A stretch of 64,000 bases of DNA from contig NZ_AP024094.1 in assembly GCF_015140455.1 (NCBI RefSeq), forward strand, positions 2,356,001 to 2,420,000, written 5' to 3'. The notes below the pieces were generated by a model, which saw only the letters and a list, made by a program, of their open reading frames with translations, was not told where the DNA came from and did not search any database. Position 1 is the stretch's first letter, and every line of letters starts with the position of its first letter. This DNA is from Jeongeupia sp. HS-3 (GTDB lineage: Bacteria > Pseudomonadota > Gammaproteobacteria > Burkholderiales > Chitinibacteraceae). A program made the position numbers and the translations under genes. Of this stretch, positions 37,577 through 47,031 are shown in pieces.

Positions 37577-38105
37577 TGAGCTTTTTTTCCAGTTCGCGCA
37601 GCAGGCGCTGCGTCAGCGATTGCACGGTCTGGCTGCTGGTGTCGATGACGAGGTCGGCGAGCTCGCAATAGATCGGATCCCGCGCCTCGAACAGCTCCTG
37701 CAGCTTCTGCTTCGGATTGGCTGTCTGCAAGAGCGGGCGATTCTTGTCGTGCGAGGTGCGCGCGAACAGATCGTCGACGCTGGCACGCAGGTAGATCACG
37801 AAGCCGTTGCGGCGCAGGCAGTCGCGGTTGTCCGGATTGAGCACCGCACCGCCACCGGTGGCGAGCACGACGCCGTGCAAGGCGGTCAGCTCGGCGATCG
37901 CCGCCGCTTCACGCTTGCGAAATCCATCTTCGCCTTCGACCTCAAAGATCACCGGGATCCGCGCGCCGCTGCGGGCGATGATCTCGTGATCGGAGTCGTA
38001 AAACGTCTTGTCGGTCGCGCGCGCCAAGGCCCGGCCGACAGTCGTCTTACCGGCCCCCATCAGGCCGACCAAATAAAAATTGCCTGGCAGTTTCATGCCA
38101 AGCAT
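37569..38105 (-). CDS. aroK: Shikimate kinase
   Basis: A 178-residue kinase (175 if the second Met is used) that phosphorylates shikimate at the 3-OH. The P-loop [14 protein letters not shown] is at about 14-27, the shikimate-binding aspartate in FYDSDHEI near 37, and the GGGAVL block near 83. The lid arginine is in DKNRPLL. It lies downstream of pilQ, separated by a GC-rich hairpin. Confidence 0.96.
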   Translation of the reverse strand: MLGMKLPGNFYLVGLMGAGKTTVGRALARATDKTFYDSDHEIIARSGARIPVIFEVEGEDGFRKREAAAIAELTALHGVVLATGGGAVLNPDNRDCLRRNGFVIYLRASVDDLFARTSHDKNRPLLQTANPKQKLQELFEARDPIYCELADLVIDTSSQTVQSLTQRLLRELEKKLNA

Positions 38106-38116
38106 TGTATCCGAAA

Positions 38117-38149
38117 CCCCCGCCGCAAGCCCATGGCCGCGGCGGGGGA
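38117..38149 (-). terminator. GC-rich hairpin between pilQ and aroK
   Basis: CCCCCGCCGC and GCGGCGGGGG arms enclose a 12-nt loop. On the minus strand only TTTC follows, so it is a weak terminator or attenuator between pilQ and aroK. Confidence 0.45.
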
Positions 38150-38156
38150 ACCCACC

Positions 38157-40217
38157 TTAACGCAACGACAGATTCGAATCGAGGATCTTCGGCGTGATGA
38201 AAATCAGCAGTTCGCGCTTCTCGTCACGGGTCGCGGTATTTCTGAACAGATAGCCCAAGCCCGGGATATCGCCAAGGAACGGCACCTTGTGCACATCCTT
38301 GCCGGTTTCCTGGATATAGATACCGCCGATCACGACCGTGCCACCGTTCTCCACCAACACCTTGGTCTGCACTTGCTTGGTGTCGATGGACGGGCCGGCC
38401 AGCGTATCCCGACCGCGGCTATCCTTGTTGACCTTGACGTCCATGATCACATTGCCATCCGGGGTAATCTGCGGCGTCACTCTCAGCGACAGCGTTGCCT
38501 TCTTGAACGACACCGAGGTGGCACCGTTCGGAGCGGTTTCGGTGTACGGGATCTCTTGGCCATCTTCGATCACCGCCTCGACCTGATCCGCAGTCACCAG
38601 GCGCGGGCTCGATACGATCTTGCCCTTGCCGTCCGCTTCCAGCGCCGACAGTTCCAGACCGAGCAAACCATCATTACCGGCAATCAGCATCGCGATCGAG
38701 CCTGCACTGAAACCGTTGATTGCGGCGGCCGGCAGATTGACCGATGGCACATTGCCGGCGATCGCCGGGACAACCGCACCATCGGAACCCTTGACTTCCT
38801 TGGTCGTCAGTGCGCCACCACCAACCACATCGCCCTTCCAGCCGACACCGTGGAATTTCACCCCCAAGTTGCGGCTAAAACCATCGGTGGCCTCGACAAT
38901 CCGCGCCTCGATCATCACCTGACGCACCGCAATGTCGATCTTGCCAAGCATCTCGCGAATCTGCTCCAGCTTGGCCGGAATATCCTGAATGATCAGGGTA
39001 TTGGTACGAGGATCGATGACCGCACTACCGCGTGGCGAGAGGATCTTCTGCTTGTCATCCTTGAGGATTTTCTCGAACGCCTCGGCCTTGTGATACTTCA
39101 GCGTGAAATACTCGGTGCGGGTCGGTTCCAGCTCGGAGATCTGTTTCTTCGACTCCAGCTCCTGCTTTTCCTTCGCGGCGAGTTCATCACGCGGCGCGAT
39201 CCACAGCACATTGCCACTACGACGCTGATCCAGCCCCTTGGCTTGCAGAATGATCTCCAGCGCCTGATCCCACGGCACGTCCTTCAGTCGCAAGGTCAGG
39301 TTGCCGCTGACGGTATCGCTGGTAATGATGTTCAGGCCGGTAAACTCGGCGATCACCTGCAGTACGGTACGAATTTCGACGCTCTGGAAATTCAGCGACA
39401 GTTTTTCGCCCTTGTAATTGGGCTTGAGATTGGCGAGTTTCTTGTCGGCGCTTGAGTCACGCACTTCGATGATGAAGCGGTTCTCGGTCTGGTAAGCCGA
39501 GTACTCCCACACTCCCTTGGGCTGAATGACCATCTTGGTCTGATTGCCCTGGCTATAGGTATCGACCTTCTGTACCGGCGTACCGAAATCGGCCACGTCC
39601 ATGCTGCGTTCAAGGTTTTTGGGCAGCGCGGCCTTGTTGAACTCGACGATCAGCGTTTGACCCTGCTGGCGGATATCGATACCGACATTCGGACTCGACA
39701 GGTCGATGACGATCTTGCCTTCACCGGTGTTGCCGCGACGGAAATCGACATTCTGGATGCTGTCAGCGCCCCCGCTGGCCTTGGTCGGTGCGAATTGGGT
39801 CACTTTCTGCTTGGCGACCACACCACCTTGCGCGCCATCGACCGTCACCAGCAGCGTGTTGCCGTTGGCTTGGGTTTGATACGACGCCTGCTTTTGCAGA
39901 TTGAGCACCAAACGCGTGCGGCCGTTGCCCTCGGCGATATTGATCAGTCGCAGCGCACTACCGTTGACCTGAATCGAACTCTTATCGAACTGGTTGCCGG
40001 TATTGGCAAAGTCCAGCGCAATGCGTGGCGGCGTGTTGACCGAAAAACTGGTCGGTGTCGGCGCCGGGCCACTGAATGTCAGCTTGATCACCTGCTTTTC
40101 TGCGGACAGGCTACTCACCTCGACATTGGTGATGTTGTTATCGGCCGCGAACGCAACCGTTGCCGCGAACGCGCAGCACACCGCCCACACCCGCTGCAGC
40201 ATCATGTATTTCTTCAT
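38157..40217 (-). CDS. pilQ: Type IV pilus secretin PilQ
   Basis: A 686-residue outer-membrane secretin through which type IV pili extend. A signal peptide ends near residue 24. Two AMIN domains follow (about 28-130 and 150-250), then STN/N0-N1 domains (about 275-400; SLNFQSVEIRTVLQVIAEFT) and the secretin core (about 440-686), with VPFLGDIPGLGYLFRN near the end. The last gene of pilMNOPQ, it begins 4 bp before the pilP stop. The usual long repeat region of neisserial PilQ is absent. Confidence 0.96.
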   Translation of the reverse strand: MKKYMMLQRVWAVCCAFAATVAFAADNNITNVEVSSLSAEKQVIKLTFSGPAPTPTSFSVNTPPRIALDFANTGNQFDKSSIQVNGSALRLINIAEGNGRTRLVLNLQKQASYQTQANGNTLLVTVDGAQGGVVAKQKVTQFAPTKASGGADSIQNVDFRRGNTGEGKIVIDLSSPNVGIDIRQQGQTLIVEFNKAALPKNLERSMDVADFGTPVQKVDTYSQGNQTKMVIQPKGVWEYSAYQTENRFIIEVRDSSADKKLANLKPNYKGEKLSLNFQSVEIRTVLQVIAEFTGLNIITSDTVSGNLTLRLKDVPWDQALEIILQAKGLDQRRSGNVLWIAPRDELAAKEKQELESKKQISELEPTRTEYFTLKYHKAEAFEKILKDDKQKILSPRGSAVIDPRTNTLIIQDIPAKLEQIREMLGKIDIAVRQVMIEARIVEATDGFSRNLGVKFHGVGWKGDVVGGGALTTKEVKGSDGAVVPAIAGNVPSVNLPAAAINGFSAGSIAMLIAGNDGLLGLELSALEADGKGKIVSSPRLVTADQVEAVIEDGQEIPYTETAPNGATSVSFKKATLSLRVTPQITPDGNVIMDVKVNKDSRGRDTLAGPSIDTKQVQTKVLVENGGTVVIGGIYIQETGKDVHKVPFLGDIPGLGYLFRNTATRDEKRELLIFITPKILDSNLSLR

Positions 40218-40738
40218 TTTTTCTGCTCCGCGTCATCCAGGGCCAGGGCGGTTTCCCGCTCAACCCAATCTCCCCCGCTATCCTCGACGATTTCCTTGAG
40301 TTTGACCTCCGTCTCGGAAATTCCCGTCACCATCCCGAAGTTCTGCCCCATATAGCTCCCGGGTTTGACTCGGTACAGATTACCGTCCGGCCCGCGTATC
40401 AGTGCCTGAATCACCTTGCCCTGTTGCAGCGTGCCCACCATGCGCAGCTTTTCCAGATCGTAGTTCTCCAGCACTTCTCGCGGCCGGTTCATGTTCGGCG
40501 CCAGGCCCGAATTGTTCGAGCGCTTGGCGACTTCCATCTTTGCGGGACGGAAGGGATCAACCAGCGTAAAGGCATCGTAAGTGAAAGGCTTGTACGGTTT
40601 GACCTCGGGCAGAGGTTCGACCTTGCCGCGCAATCCGTCCGACTGCTCCTTCATCCACTCCTTGAGATCGCTGTTCTCTTCTCCGAAGCAGCCGGTCAAG
40701 CCCAAGGCTGCCAGCATCAGCACGATCGTTCTTTTCAT
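40214..40738 (-). CDS. pilP: Type IV pilus inner-membrane lipoprotein PilP
   Basis: A 174-residue lipoprotein with the lipobox LTGC (Cys17) after a short signal sequence. The C-terminal beta-sandwich (about 75-160) has LRMVGTLQQGKVIQALIRGP and YRVKPGSYMGQNFGMVTGI. PilP bridges the PilM/N/O inner-membrane complex to PilQ. Gene order and overlaps place it in the pil operon. Confidence 0.94.
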   Translation of the reverse strand: MKRTIVLMLAALGLTGCFGEENSDLKEWMKEQSDGLRGKVEPLPEVKPYKPFTYDAFTLVDPFRPAKMEVAKRSNNSGLAPNMNRPREVLENYDLEKLRMVGTLQQGKVIQALIRGPDGNLYRVKPGSYMGQNFGMVTGISETEVKLKEIVEDSGGDWVERETALALDDAEQKK

Positions 40739-40752
40739 GTGTGCCCCTGTGC

Positions 40753-41385
40753 CTAGCGCTTTTTCTTCTTCGCGTCGGCTTCCGCCTGACGAATCGACTG
40801 CAATTCGGCGTCATCCAGCGAACGGTAGGTTTTGGCTACCGCCTGCATGACCAGGGTGTCCCCATCCTTGCCATTGCTCAGCTGGATATTGCTCAGCGTC
40901 ACAATCCGCGACAGCTGCGCCACGTCGCTCACGAATGCAGACAGATCGTGATAGCTACCCACAATGCGGATATCGATGGGTAATTCGGCAAATTCAGCCG
41001 TCTTGATCTCGGTTCCCGGCTTGAACAACTCGAACTGCAAACCCCGACCCACACCAGCCTGGTTGACCTCGGTCAGCAGGGTTTCCATTTCCGACTTGTT
41101 CGGCAACTGCTTGAGCAAGGCGCCGAAGGACAGCTGGATTTCTACCAGCTGCTGCCGATAGGCCTCAAGATTGATGGCCTTTTTCTTTTTGTCGAGAAAC
41201 TCGATTTTCAGCTGCTCTTCCTTGGCCCGGCCTTCGTCGAGTGCCTGCATCTGGTCACTCCAGACGTAGCCGTAGCCAGCGCCAACCACCACGGCAAAAA
41301 CAATGGCGAGCAGACCGATCTGTGCACCCATCGGCCAATCGCCGATATTCTTTGGATCCAGATTGCGTATTTCGTCTAGCGTCAT
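40753..41385 (-). CDS. pilO: Type IV pilus inner-membrane protein PilO
   Basis: A 210-residue bitopic protein: a short cytoplasmic tail, one membrane helix (about 25-44), a coiled coil (45-90) and a ferredoxin-like periplasmic domain (about 95-190; LPIDIRIVGSYHDLSAFVSDVAQLSRIVTL). It pairs with PilN in the alignment complex. The C-terminal 20 residues are highly charged (ADAKKKKR). Confidence 0.94.
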   Translation of the reverse strand: MTLDEIRNLDPKNIGDWPMGAQIGLLAIVFAVVVGAGYGYVWSDQMQALDEGRAKEEQLKIEFLDKKKKAINLEAYRQQLVEIQLSFGALLKQLPNKSEMETLLTEVNQAGVGRGLQFELFKPGTEIKTAEFAELPIDIRIVGSYHDLSAFVSDVAQLSRIVTLSNIQLSNGKDGDTLVMQAVAKTYRSLDDAELQSIRQAEADAKKKKR

Positions 41386-41395
41386 GGCTGCCCCC

Positions 41396-41986
41396 TTAAG
41401 CGCGCGGCACAGCAGCCGGCGTGGAGGCCGCCCGCTCGTCCCCGCCGCTGCGGGTGATCTTGATATTGAGGGTGAACTCGGAAAGACGCTGGTTGGCGAC
41501 CTGAGCCGATTTCACTTCAATCAGCAGCGGCTGCTCGAACACTTCCGAATCGTTCAGGTTGCGCATCAAGGTCGACACGCGCGCGTTCGATTGCGCGTAG
41601 CCAAGCAGGACCAGCGTGTCGCCGTTCTGCTTCACGTCCTTGAGATAAATCCCCTCGGGCGTCTGCCGCGCGAGCTGATCCATCACATGAACCGTTTCCG
41701 AGCGGTTCGACTGCAAGCGCTCGACCACCGTTTTACGGTCAAGCAGCGCCTGCCGTTCGGCCTTGAGCTTCTCGATTTCGGCAATCTCGCGCTCAAGCTT
41801 GGCATTTTCTTCGGCCATGAAGCGGTTGCGCTCGTCCTGCGTGTCGATGCGGGCGTTGTAAAACATATAGCCGGCAATCACGACACCAACGGCGGCGATA
41901 AAACTGGTGCCCAGCATGCCGATGTAGCGGCGCTGACGCGCCACCCGGCGTTGCTCGCGGTGGGGAAGCAGGTTAATCCGGATCAT
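41396..41986 (-). CDS. pilN: Type IV pilus inner-membrane protein PilN
   Basis: A 196-residue protein with the conserved cytoplasmic motif IRINLLPHRE at residues 2-11, which docks on PilM, then a membrane helix (about 22-43), a coiled coil and a periplasmic domain (about 100-185). Its start overlaps the pilM stop by 4 bp. Confidence 0.95.
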   Translation of the reverse strand: MIRINLLPHREQRRVARQRRYIGMLGTSFIAAVGVVIAGYMFYNARIDTQDERNRFMAEENAKLEREIAEIEKLKAERQALLDRKTVVERLQSNRSETVHVMDQLARQTPEGIYLKDVKQNGDTLVLLGYAQSNARVSTLMRNLNDSEVFEQPLLIEVKSAQVANQRLSEFTLNIKITRSGGDERAASTPAAVPRA

Positions 41987-43059
41987 GACGGGTCAAACCT
42001 CCGCATCGCCAAACCACATGCGATCAGCAAGGAGGGCGCATCAAGCTGAATCTGCTTGCCGCGAATCTTGCCGGTCGCCATACCAAAAAAGGGATTTGCC
42101 CGCATCGTGCTAGGTACCTGCGCACGGGTCGACACGGCCTCATCAAGCCCGTGAATCGCGCTGCACCCGCCGGCGAGCAGGATGTGGTCAACCGAGTTGT
42201 AATTGCTGGACGTATAGAAGAACTGCAAGGAACGGGAGATTTCCAGTGCCAGCGTATCGATGAAGGGCTGCAGCACTTCCGGCTCGTAGTTCTCGGGCAG
42301 GCCACCGGTTTTCTTCGCCTGCTCGGCCTCTTCGGACGACATGCCGAACTTGCGCTGGATTTCCTGCGTCAACTGGTTGCCGGCATAGGCCTGATCGCGA
42401 CTGTAGATCGACTGGCCGTCCTTGAAGATGTTCATGTGCATCGCGGTCGCGCCGATGTCGACCACCGCGACGATCTGGTTATCACCATGACCGGGCAGCT
42501 GCGGGCGCATCAACTCGAACGCGGCCTGGGTCGCATACGATTCAACATCGACCACCACCGCCTTGAGCCCAGAAGCCTCGATCACGGCAACGCGCTCATC
42601 GACCTTTTCCTTCTTGGCGGCGGCGATCAGCACCTCTTCTTCTTCCGGCACGGCAGCAGACTGTCCGAGCAACTGGAAGTCGAGGTTAACCTCGTCCAGC
42701 GAGAACGGAATATACTGATTCGCTTCCATTTCGACCTGGGTTTCAAGCTCGCGCTCGGAAAGCCCGGCCGGAACCAGGATTTTTTTGCTGATCACCGCGG
42801 CGGCCGGCAAGGCGATCGCCACGTTTTTGATACGGGAATCCAGATGGCGCCACGCACGGCGTACGGCTTCGCTGACCACGTCCATATTGGCAATGTTGCC
42901 GTCACTGACGGCATCTTTCGGCAACGGCTCGATGACGTACCGTTCCAGGCTGAAGTTGCGTCCGACCATACCCAGTTCGACCATCTTCACGGCCGACGAG
43001 CTGATGTCCACCCCGATCAGCGGCGGCGCCTTCGGCTTGAGAAAGTCGAGATTCAACAC
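41983..43059 (-). CDS. pilM: Type IV pilus actin-like ATPase PilM
   Basis: A 358-residue cytoplasmic FtsA/actin-fold protein binding PilN. It shows the phosphate-1 loop IGVDISSSAVKMVEL (about 16-30), the phosphate-2 region VVDIGATAMHMNIF (about 199-212) and the adenosine motif ILLAGGCSAIHGLDE (near 293). It is the first gene of the operon and diverges from the PBP gene across 168 bp of A/T-rich sequence. Confidence 0.95.
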   Translation of the reverse strand: MLNLDFLKPKAPPLIGVDISSSAVKMVELGMVGRNFSLERYVIEPLPKDAVSDGNIANMDVVSEAVRRAWRHLDSRIKNVAIALPAAAVISKKILVPAGLSERELETQVEMEANQYIPFSLDEVNLDFQLLGQSAAVPEEEEVLIAAAKKEKVDERVAVIEASGLKAVVVDVESYATQAAFELMRPQLPGHGDNQIVAVVDIGATAMHMNIFKDGQSIYSRDQAYAGNQLTQEIQRKFGMSSEEAEQAKKTGGLPENYEPEVLQPFIDTLALEISRSLQFFYTSSNYNSVDHILLAGGCSAIHGLDEAVSTRAQVPSTMRANPFFGMATGKIRGKQIQLDAPSLLIACGLAMRRFDPS

Positions 43060-43227
43060 GTATTTTTCCTTAGAAAATAGGAAATTGGCGTAATTTTTTT
43101 CAATTCTACTTTTTGATGCTAACAGCGGGTTCTTCGGGCTGTAAAGTTACCGTGAGAAGCCGATTTATTTTTGCAACAATCATGCTTTAGCGTAAATTAA
43201 CTCATGTCAATTCTTGATTAAACGACA

Positions 43228-45543
43228 ATGACAAAACGAATTTTGATGATCGTCACCGGTGCCTTAATCGGCCTGATTCTGGTGACGGCCGGCCTTGTGT
43301 TTTTCGCGGTGGTGATCACTTACCCGCGCTTGCCGGCGCTCAATGCACTCACCGACTACCAGCCCAAAATCCCGCTGCGGGTTTATACATCAGATCGGGT
43401 ACTCATTGGCGAATTCGGTGAAGAACGCCGTGCATTCACACCAATCGACCAAGTGCCCCAATTAATGAAACAGGCACTGCTCGCGGCCGAGGACGAGCGA
43501 TTTTATCAGCACGGCGGCATTGACTATATCGGCGTGGCCAGGGCCATGCTCGGCAATATCCTCTCCGGACACTCCCAGTCAGGTGCCAGCACGATCACCA
43601 TGCAGGTCGCGCGCAACTTCTACCTGTCCAACGAGAAAACTTTCACCCGTAAATTCAACGAAGCCTTACTTTCATTCAAGATCGAGCACAATCTCTCCAA
43701 AGATCAGATCCTCGAGCTTTACATCAATCAGATTTATCTCGGACAACGCGCTTACGGCTTTACCACTGCCGCTCAAACCTATTTCGGCAAAGACCTGAAA
43801 TCCTTGAGCGTGGCCCAGTACGCCATGCTGGCCGGCTTGCCCAAGGCGCCATCGGCCTTCAACCCGGTTGTGAATCCAAAACGAGCCACGCTACGCCAGC
43901 AATATGTGTTGCGCAGAATGCACGAATTGCGCTTCATCACCGATCAGCAATACCAGGAAGCGCAGCAGGCACCGCTTGAACTCAAGCGTGGCAGCCTGCA
44001 GTACACGGTTCACGCCGAATACATTGCCGAAATGGTTCGCCAGATGATGGTCGAGCGCTACAAGGACGTGGCCTACACCCAAGGCTTTCAGGTCTACACC
44101 ACGCTTGATAGCCAACAACAAACCGATGGCTATCAAGCGCTGCGCGAAGGTCTGTTCGGCTACGATGTTCGGCACGGCTATCGCGGCCCCGAAGGCTTTG
44201 TTGATGCCAACTTGCTGAACAGCGGCAACGAAGAAGCGCTCGACGAAGCGCTCGCCGACACCAACGACTACGACGAATTGCGTGCCGCGGTGGTGCTAAG
44301 TGCCTCGCAGCAAGCCGTAGAGGTCTATCTAAAGGGTGGCGAGAAGCTGCAAATCGGTGCCGATGGCTTGTCGTTTGCACGCTCGGCGCTTTCGGCCAAA
44401 AACACCCCCGCCAACCGGATACGCCCTGGCGCGATCATCCGTGTCAAACAGGGACCCAAGGGCTGGCAGATCAGTCAGTTACCGCAGGTCGAAGGCGCTT
44501 TTGTCTCAATGGATCCGCAATCGGGCGCCATTCGCTCGCTAGTGGGTGGCTTCGACTTCTCCCGCAGCCACTTCAATCACGTCACCCAAGCCAAGCGCCA
44601 GCCAGGCTCCAGCTTCAAACCCTTTGTCTATTCATCTGCACTTGAGCGCGGAGTCACACCGGCTACGCTGATCAATGATGCCCCGCTGGTGATCAATCCG
44701 GAACAGCTCGGTGGTCAGAAGTGGGAGCCACAAAACGACGATGGCAAGTATCTGGGGTTGATGACCGTCCGCAACGCGCTGACGCTGTCGCGCAACCTGG
44801 TATCGATTCGCATCCTGCAATCGATCGGTGCCGAGTATGCCCAGCAGTACCTGCCGCGCTTTGGCTTCAACCCCAAAGACCACCCGGCCTATCTGACCAT
44901 GGCCCTCGGCGCCGGGAGCGTGACCCCATTGCAGATGGCTGAAGGCTATTCGGTGTTTGCCAACACCGGTTATCGGGTGCACTCCTACTTCATCGACCGG
45001 ATTGAAGACAGTCGCGGCCGCGTGCTGGCACAAACCCAGCCGGAGATTGCCGGCAAGAATGCCAAACGAACCATCGATGCACGCAACGCATTCATGATGA
45101 CCAGCATGCTGCATGATGTCGTTCGCTACGGCACTGCCTCCCGCGCCAACAAAGCGCTTGGCCGAGCAGATCTTGCCGGCAAAACCGGCACGACCAACGA
45201 TATGCGCGACGCCTGGTTCGCCGGCTATCAACCATCGCTAGTCGCAATCACCTGGGTCGGCTTCGACCAACCCAAGTCATTGGGCGCCGGTGAATATGGT
45301 GGGCGCCTGGCGCTGCCGATCTGGATCAATTTCATGAGCAAGGCACTGCGCAACGTTCCGGTATACGATTACGCTGTACCGGAAGGCATCGTTACGCAAA
45401 GCATCGACACCAGTCGCGGCCCGCAAACCGAGTACTTCTACAGCGAGTACACCCGCACCAATCCGGAACTCGGGCTGGGTGGCGGAGATGGTGGTGGCAC
45501 CAGCGCCCAGCCGCTCGACGAGATCAAGGATCTGCTGTTCTAG
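43228..45543 (+). CDS. mrcA: Penicillin-binding protein 1A (class A, bifunctional)
   Basis: The 771-residue peptidoglycan synthase has an N-terminal membrane helix (about 5-27), a GT51 transglycosylase domain with catalytic Glu88 (AEDERFYQHGG) and a transpeptidase domain with SSFK at 461-464, SRN near 523 and KTGT at 652-655. An OB-like insert lies between the two enzymatic domains, as in PBP1A. It is divergent from pilM, its usual position in betaproteobacteria. Confidence 0.95.
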   Translation: MTKRILMIVTGALIGLILVTAGLVFFAVVITYPRLPALNALTDYQPKIPLRVYTSDRVLIGEFGEERRAFTPIDQVPQLMKQALLAAEDERFYQHGGIDYIGVARAMLGNILSGHSQSGASTITMQVARNFYLSNEKTFTRKFNEALLSFKIEHNLSKDQILELYINQIYLGQRAYGFTTAAQTYFGKDLKSLSVAQYAMLAGLPKAPSAFNPVVNPKRATLRQQYVLRRMHELRFITDQQYQEAQQAPLELKRGSLQYTVHAEYIAEMVRQMMVERYKDVAYTQGFQVYTTLDSQQQTDGYQALREGLFGYDVRHGYRGPEGFVDANLLNSGNEEALDEALADTNDYDELRAAVVLSASQQAVEVYLKGGEKLQIGADGLSFARSALSAKNTPANRIRPGAIIRVKQGPKGWQISQLPQVEGAFVSMDPQSGAIRSLVGGFDFSRSHFNHVTQAKRQPGSSFKPFVYSSALERGVTPATLINDAPLVINPEQLGGQKWEPQNDDGKYLGLMTVRNALTLSRNLVSIRILQSIGAEYAQQYLPRFGFNPKDHPAYLTMALGAGSVTPLQMAEGYSVFANTGYRVHSYFIDRIEDSRGRVLAQTQPEIAGKNAKRTIDARNAFMMTSMLHDVVRYGTASRANKALGRADLAGKTGTTNDMRDAWFAGYQPSLVAITWVGFDQPKSLGAGEYGGRLALPIWINFMSKALRNVPVYDYAVPEGIVTQSIDTSRGPQTEYFYSEYTRTNPELGLGGGDGGGTSAQPLDEIKDLLF

Positions 45544-45553
45544 GAGGCAAGCC

Positions 45554-46165
45554 ATGCCGAGGAACACTCCGTCCGAGCGACACGCGGCGGCGCACCGGGC
45601 ACAAATCGCCCACCGCGCCGCCAAACTGATCGCAGAGGATCACCTGCACGATTTCGCGCTCGCCAAGAAAAAAGCCGCGCGCCAGTTGGGTTTGGAGGAT
45701 CACGCACTCTTACCTTCCAATCAGGAGATAGAGGGCGCGCTGGCCAGTTACCGAGCCATCTACCAACCTCAGCATGCCGGAGATTTGCAAGCCTTGCGCG
45801 CTGCGGCGATCGGCGCGATGCAACTGCTCGGACCGTTCGAGCCCTATCTCACCGGCTCGGTACTCTCGGGCGTGGCCGGGCCGCACTCCGACATCAACCT
45901 GGTCATCTATCTGGATGACCCCAAAAGCATCGAGCTTTACCTGCTCAACCACAGCGTTGATTACCGCCATGTCGATGCCAACGCGGGGCACCGGTATGAA
46001 GGTTACCCGACACTGGCTTTCGATCATGAAGGTATCGCCGTGCGGCTCTCGGTAAGGCCAAAGAACGCCGAACGCGCCCAAGTTCGTGGTGAAGAACGGG
46101 CCAGAATCGAGCAGTTGCGGCGAATCATTTTTGATGCGCAGCAACTGGCAGCATTCAATCTCTGA
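45554..46165 (+). CDS. Nucleotidyltransferase-fold protein
   Basis: A 203-residue protein. The N-terminal 60 residues are basic and helical (AKKKAARQLGL). Residues about 95-125 read LTGSVLSGVAGPHSDINLVIYLDD, the GS...DxN pattern of nucleotidyltransferases, followed by strands and a positively charged helix. Substrate is unknown. AGGAGG precedes the ATG by six bases, so I use 45554. It lies 10 bp after the PBP gene and is probably in its operon with the nnr remnant. Confidence 0.75.
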   Translation: MPRNTPSERHAAAHRAQIAHRAAKLIAEDHLHDFALAKKKAARQLGLEDHALLPSNQEIEGALASYRAIYQPQHAGDLQALRAAAIGAMQLLGPFEPYLTGSVLSGVAGPHSDINLVIYLDDPKSIELYLLNHSVDYRHVDANAGHRYEGYPTLAFDHEGIAVRLSVRPKNAERAQVRGEERARIEQLRRIIFDAQQLAAFNL

Positions 46166-46171
46166 CCTTCC

Positions 46172-46680
46172 ATGACCGCGCTGTACCTAGCGGCGACGCT
46201 GAAACAGCTTGAAGCTGAATACGCACAGCGCCAGCCGTCACTGATCGCGCAAGCCGGCCAAGCCATCGCCCAATGGTTGCTTGCTCACCAGCGAGGCAAG
46301 CACTTCGGCATCCTCATCGGCCCGGGCAATAACGGTGCGGACGCGGTCATTTGCGCACAGCATTTAGTTGATGCCGGCCAGCGTGTTCGCCTGATCACCG
46401 ATCTGCCGGCCCCCACGCTCGAACCTTTTCAAGCAGCACGCGCGCGGCTTGGCACACTCGCCGCCCTGCGAGGGCGCATGGCGGACTTGGCAGAATGTGA
46501 CATTATCATCGATGGCCTGTTTGGCTCGGGGCTTAATCGTCCACTTGATTCGACATTGATAGCGGCGCTCCAGCACATTGATCAGCTGGGTAAAGCCATC
46601 GTAGCCATCGACGTACCCAGCGGGCTCGACAGCAATCTCGGGACACCGCTCCCCTACGCATTGCATGCGACGCACTGGTC
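46172..46680 (+). pseudogene. nnr: NAD(P)HX epimerase/dehydratase, 5' fragment (interrupted)
   Basis: The first 169 codons encode the YjeF N-terminal NAD(P)HX epimerase domain: IGPGNNGADAVICAQHLVDAG (about 50-70), IDGLFGSGLNRPL and AIDVPSGLDSNLG. At 46681 the IS3-family element begins, and the frame then runs a short way into IS sequence. Intact Nnr proteins are about 490-515 residues; the two fragments here total about 370, so 100 or more codons were lost at the insertion. Confidence 0.85.
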
Positions 46681-46737
46681 TGTCCCTATACGGAAGGACA
46701 CTAACTTAAGGTGGATAATCGCCACCAAGGAGTGTTC

Positions 46738-47031
46738 ATGACCCAAATCCGCCGTACCTTTCCCGAGTCCTTCAAGCGGGAAGCTGTTGAGCAAATCCTG
46801 GCTGGCACGCCGCTACGTCACGTGGCGCAGGCCTTCGGCATCACCGAAGGCCTGCTGGGCAAATGGAAACGCCAGTTTCTGCTCAAGGGCATGGATGCCT
46901 TTCCTGGTCATGGCAAGCAACTGGGCGAAGCAGCCGAACTCAAGCGTCTGCGCGATGATCTAGCACGCGTCACCATGGAGCGTGACGTCCTAAAAAAAGC
47001 GCTCGCCATCTTCTCGCAGCCCACGAAGTGA
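46738..47031 (+). CDS. IS3-family transposase OrfA
   Basis: A 97-residue protein with a helix-turn-helix (FPESFKREAVEQILAGTPLRH, then VAQAFGITEGLLGKWKRQ) and a C-terminal leucine-zipper-like helix (LKRLRDDLARVTMERDVLKKAL). It overlaps OrfB by 4 bp (GTGA). The A7G run at 46992-46999 is a typical -1 slippery site, so an OrfAB fusion transposase is probably made. AAGGAG precedes the ATG. Confidence 0.93.
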   Translation: MTQIRRTFPESFKREAVEQILAGTPLRHVAQAFGITEGLLGKWKRQFLLKGMDAFPGHGKQLGEAAELKRLRDDLARVTMERDVLKKALAIFSQPTK